From positions 1-35,337 of the forward strand of contig JAGVEJ010000065.1 of NCBI GenBank assembly GCA_020058225.1: a stretch of 35,337 nt of DNA, in the 5' to 3' direction. How positions within the stretch are numbered: the first letter of the stretch is position 1; each line of letters begins with the position of its first letter. Under the pieces are notes generated by a model. That model did no database searches. It saw nothing but the letters and a program-made list of their open reading frames with translations, and was not told the origin of the DNA. Shown here piece by piece: positions 33,403 to 35,337 of this stretch. Both the position numbers and the translations under genes were made by a program. This DNA comes from Candidatus Zixiibacteriota bacterium (lineage in GTDB: Bacteria; Zixibacteria; MSB-5A5; GN15; PGXB01).

Positions 33403-35118
33403 TCAGTAGCAAGGCGGCGGTCCGCCATAATATAGATAATTAATCAAATAGACAATATCGACAATATTGATAGAACCACTATTATTGACATCTGCGGCAA
33501 GAAGCGAAACAGGCGACGGTCCACCCTTATATATAAATGTAATCAAATGAGTTATATCTCTAATGTTAATCAGCAAATCGCCGTTGACATCGCCGCAAAT
33601 ATAATCCTCGCAAACATCCCCTTGATTGTCATTGTCGGAATCGTGCTGGTCGGGATTATAATCATCCGGACAATTATCGCAGACATTCCCAACACCATCG
33701 GCATCGCCGTCAGCTTGGTCGGAATTTGATATATATTTGCAGTTATCGCAAACATCGCCAAAACCGTCGCTATCAGTATCAGTCTGAGTGGGATTGCTTA
33801 CTGTCGGGCAATTATCCTGAGTGCAAGTATTGGCCGGATACCCCGGATTGCCATAACCATCATGGTCGGTATCGGTGCAGGCGTCGCACGGGTCGCCAAT
33901 ATTGTCGGCATCGGCATCCGCCTGAGTGGGGTTTGAAATCGATGGACAATTATCGCAGACATCCCCTTTGCCATCGCCGTCGCCGTCCAGCTGATTGCTG
34001 TTCGATGTCGTCGGGCAATTGTCGCAAACATTTCCAATACCATCCCCATCGGAATCTGTCTGAGTGGGATTGGAGATTGTCGGGCAATTGTCGCAGACAT
34101 CCCCCTTACCGTCTCCATCGCCATCCAATTGATTGCTGTTTGATATGGTCGGGCAGTTGTCGCAAGCATCCCCTTTGCCATCCCCATCACCATCCGCCTG
34201 AGTCGGATTTGAAATGGATGGGCAATTATCACAAACATCCCCCTTACCATCGCCATCAGCATCCGCCTGAGTGGGGTTTGAAATGGATGGACAATTATCG
34301 CAAACATCCCCCTTGCCATCGCCATCGCCGTCCAACTGATTACTGTTCGATGTCGTCGGGCAATTGTCGCAGACATTTCCAATACCATCCCCATCGGAAT
34401 CTGTCTGAGTGGGATTGGAGATTGTGGGGCAATTGTCGCAGACATCCCCCTTACCGTCTCCATCGCCGTCGGATTGAGTCGGATTATACGCCATGGGACA
34501 ATTGTCGGCGGTGTCGGGAACCCCATCGCGATCATGGTCAACAAAGCTAACCGTCCAACAGGTAGTCGGAAAAGACGGAAAAGGCGGTTCGGTCTCATCC
34601 ATTATCCAGTCATAAGTATTATCTTCCGCATCGCCTTGGGAAATACAAAAAGTGCCACTGGTGGCATGGACAATGATGTCAAAAACCAGAATCTTGATCT
34701 CTCCCAGATCAGGAGCGTAGCCGATATTGTTTCCAACACCGGTATAGTTATAAAGATCCGGCAGGACACCATCCCAGCTTTCCGCATAGGTGGTTTTGAA
34801 AAAATCCCAAAAACCCTTAAACTGAGTTTGCGGAACCAAAGCCGTATCGCCCCAGGTAACATTGGATACTGCCCCGGTGCCGGTGAAACTAAATGGCGTT
34901 GACCAAGTCATTCTCGGAGTAGTACCTCCGGCATTAGTGGAATAAACATTAAGCTTGAAAAGCGTGTTGGGCAATATTTTAATTATGCCCGAATCATCCC
35001 AGATGCCGGTTCCGGAAAGATCCGCCCTAAATGTTAGAGTCCCATAACCCTGCCCATAAACCGGCAGTGTCAGGACTATTAACAGGATTAAAACCAAGAG
35101 AGTTAAGGAGTGACGCAT
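33403..35118 (-). CDS. Secreted protein with TSP type-3 calcium repeats and C-terminal dockerin domain
   Basis: This is an exported protein of 571 residues. The signal peptide spans about 1-22 (hydrophobic [18 protein letters not shown]). Residues 23-200 form a non-repetitive domain that I cannot assign to a family. Residues 204-502 hold about twelve thrombospondin type-3 units of mostly 23 residues (CDNCPxxSNPxQxDxDGDGxG), rich in Asp for calcium binding. Residues 508-571 form a dockerin pair ([18 protein letters not shown] and [18 protein letters not shown]) ending GGPPPCY. Such dockerins bind cohesins in cellulosomes but occur widely in FCB-group bacteria with unclear partners. A GGAGG site precedes the ATG, and a good promoter lies upstream. 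Confidence 0.92.
   Translation of the reverse strand: MRHSLTLLVLILLIVLTLPVYGQGYGTLTFRADLSGTGIWDDSGIIKILPNTLFKLNVYSTNAGGTTPRMTWSTPFSFTGTGAVSNVTWGDTALVPQTQFKGFWDFFKTTYAESWDGVLPDLYNYTGVGNNIGYAPDLGEIKILVFDIIVHATSGTFCISQGDAEDNTYDWIMDETEPPFPSFPTTCWTVSFVDHDRDGVPDTADNCPMAYNPTQSDGDGDGKGDVCDNCPTISNPTQTDSDGDGIGNVCDNCPTTSNSNQLDGDGDGKGDVCDNCPSISNPTQADADGDGKGDVCDNCPSISNPTQADGDGDGKGDACDNCPTISNSNQLDGDGDGKGDVCDNCPTISNPTQTDSDGDGIGNVCDNCPTTSNSNQLDGDGDGKGDVCDNCPSISNPTQADADADNIGDPCDACTDTDHDGYGNPGYPANTCTQDNCPTVSNPTQTDTDSDGFGDVCDNCKYISNSDQADGDADGVGNVCDNCPDDYNPDQHDSDNDNQGDVCEDYICGDVNGDLLINIRDITHLITFIYKGGPSPVSLLAADVNNSGSINIVDIVYLINYLYYGGPPPCY
33889..34440 (-). repeat. Tandem 69-bp repeats encoding eight TSP3 units, with a 345-bp higher-order period
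   Basis: Residues 227-410 are eight consecutive 23-residue units with no spacing change, giving a 69-bp tandem array. Units 2-3 and 7-8 are identical in protein sequence, and their DNA is nearly identical at an offset of exactly 345 bp (5 x 69). For example, the segment TTTCCAATACCATCCCC occurs at 34031 and 34376. Flanking units outside this block are more diverged. Confidence 0.88.
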
Positions 35119-35158
35119 TTTCCCTCCAACGGTTCATTTGTGACTGATATCTACCAAT

Positions 35159-35186
35159 AAGATAGGCCGCAAGAAATGGTTGTCAA
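35159..35186 (-). promoter_or_regulatory. Promoter of the dockerin/TSP3 gene
   Basis: On the minus strand, consensus TTGACA (35181-35186), a 16-bp spacer and TATCTT (35159-35164) lie 41 bp before the start codon. The probable insertion-sequence end begins about 30 bp further upstream. Confidence 0.72.
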
Positions 35187-35217
35187 GCACAATTATGTGA
35201 ATAATAATCTATGATAG

Positions 35218-35337
35218 TGTCTTTAATGACATTAGGAAGGGTATAAACCGGGCAGATAGGTAACAGAATAGACTTGGGACATAGGTAACAGTTATTTTAC
35301 GGTCTATAAACAAGGAGGTTTATAATGCCGTGGAAAA
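35218..35337 (+). mobile_element. Probable left end of an IS481-like insertion sequence (cut by window edge)
   Basis: The stretch begins TGTCTTTAATGACATTAGG and carries two copies of ATAGGTAACAG (35256-35266 and 35281-35291), each preceded by a GGG-containing motif, with a 25-bp offset. ATAGGTAACAG next to GGGACAT is typical of subterminal regions of IS481-family elements. A transposase-like start with strong AAGGAGG follows. The outer boundary at the TGT is a guess, because the other end is outside the window. Confidence 0.5.
35325..35337 (+). CDS. Start of a probable IS481-family transposase (four codons visible)
   Basis: An ATG at 35325 is preceded by AAGGAGG at a proper distance and opens MPWK before the window ends. 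MPWK is a common N-terminus of IS481/IS3-type transposases with an rve integrase core. With only four codons, the call depends on the flanking terminal-repeat-like sequence and is tentative. Confidence 0.42.

Noticed and set aside
33243-33443. 66-codon plus-strand frame after the tRNA
   Set aside because: It has no ribosome-binding site, runs through the terminator-like hairpin into the end of the dockerin gene, and resembles no protein family.
33889-34440. CRISPR-like regular repeats
   Set aside because: The repeats are contiguous, with no unique spacers, and translate perfectly as TSP3 units.
33726-34598. Long open frames on both strands over the TSP3 region (274 and 266 codons)
   Set aside because: They are frame shadows of the 69-bp repeat array. 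Their compositions (His/Arg/Pro-rich and Met/Ile-rich) are not protein-like, and the real frame has a signal peptide, known repeats and a dockerin.

Overview
The window (about 43% G+C, densely packed, nearly all genes on the minus strand) looks like chromosome from an uncultured Gram-negative bacterium of the Fibrobacterota-Chlorobi-Bacteroidota neighbourhood, most likely a Zixibacteria-like lineage. That assignment is an inference. It rests on the secreted protein at the right end, which combines thrombospondin type-3 calcium repeats with a C-terminal dockerin pair ending in a GGPPP tail, and on lipobox-bearing lipoproteins and split glycine dehydrogenase genes. No rRNA or other marker is present to settle it.

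Region 1 (1-14493, minus) reads as one long cell-envelope operon. A good promoter (TTGACT, 17 bp, TATTTT) lies just before a sugar aminotransferase. It is followed by a membrane glycosyltransferase with a TPR tail, a GtrB-like GT2 enzyme, a YfhO-family membrane protein, a dolichol-phosphate-mannose-synthase-like enzyme, a rhamnosyltransferase-like GT2 and a WecA/MraY-family lipid phosphosugar transferase. It then runs into accA, a tiny Trm112/YcaR-type zinc-ribbon gene missing from simple ORF calling, a PTS EIIA gene, mreC, mreD, the elongasome transpeptidase PBP2 and the start of rodA, cut by the window edge. mreB is absent.

Region 2 (14518-17607, minus) is a complete pyrimidine operon: promoter, leader with a convincing PyrR-binding hairpin (CAGAGA hexaloop), pyrR, pyrB, pyrC and an intrinsic terminator.

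Region 3 (17694-28319, minus) carries a TPR gene, a Xaa-Pro aminopeptidase, accB, pilT, accC, gcvH, gcvPA, a thioredoxin-like lipoprotein, gcvPB, a terminator hairpin and a tandem-ATPase EcfA-like gene. It supplies the biotin carboxylase half of acetyl-CoA carboxylase and the P and H proteins of glycine cleavage. gcvT, the lipoamide dehydrogenase and accD are not here.

Region 4 (28376-33191) has two divergently transcribed genes. A PqqD-like/M50 protease/HlyD-type fusion (minus) faces a bifunctional class A penicillin-binding protein (plus), which is followed by tRNA-Leu(CAA) with its own promoter.

Region 5 (33347-35337) holds the dockerin/TSP3 secreted protein (minus) with its promoter and a terminator-like hairpin. 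At the very edge is the probable left end of an IS481-like insertion sequence, with the first four codons of its transposase.

The observations most worth following are the PyrR leader, the protease-adaptor fusion, the asymmetric EcfA-like tandem ATPase, the glycosylation cassette joined to the elongasome genes, and the exact 345-bp periodic duplication in the TSP3 array. I found no CRISPR array and no clear candidate for an entirely new multi-gene system.
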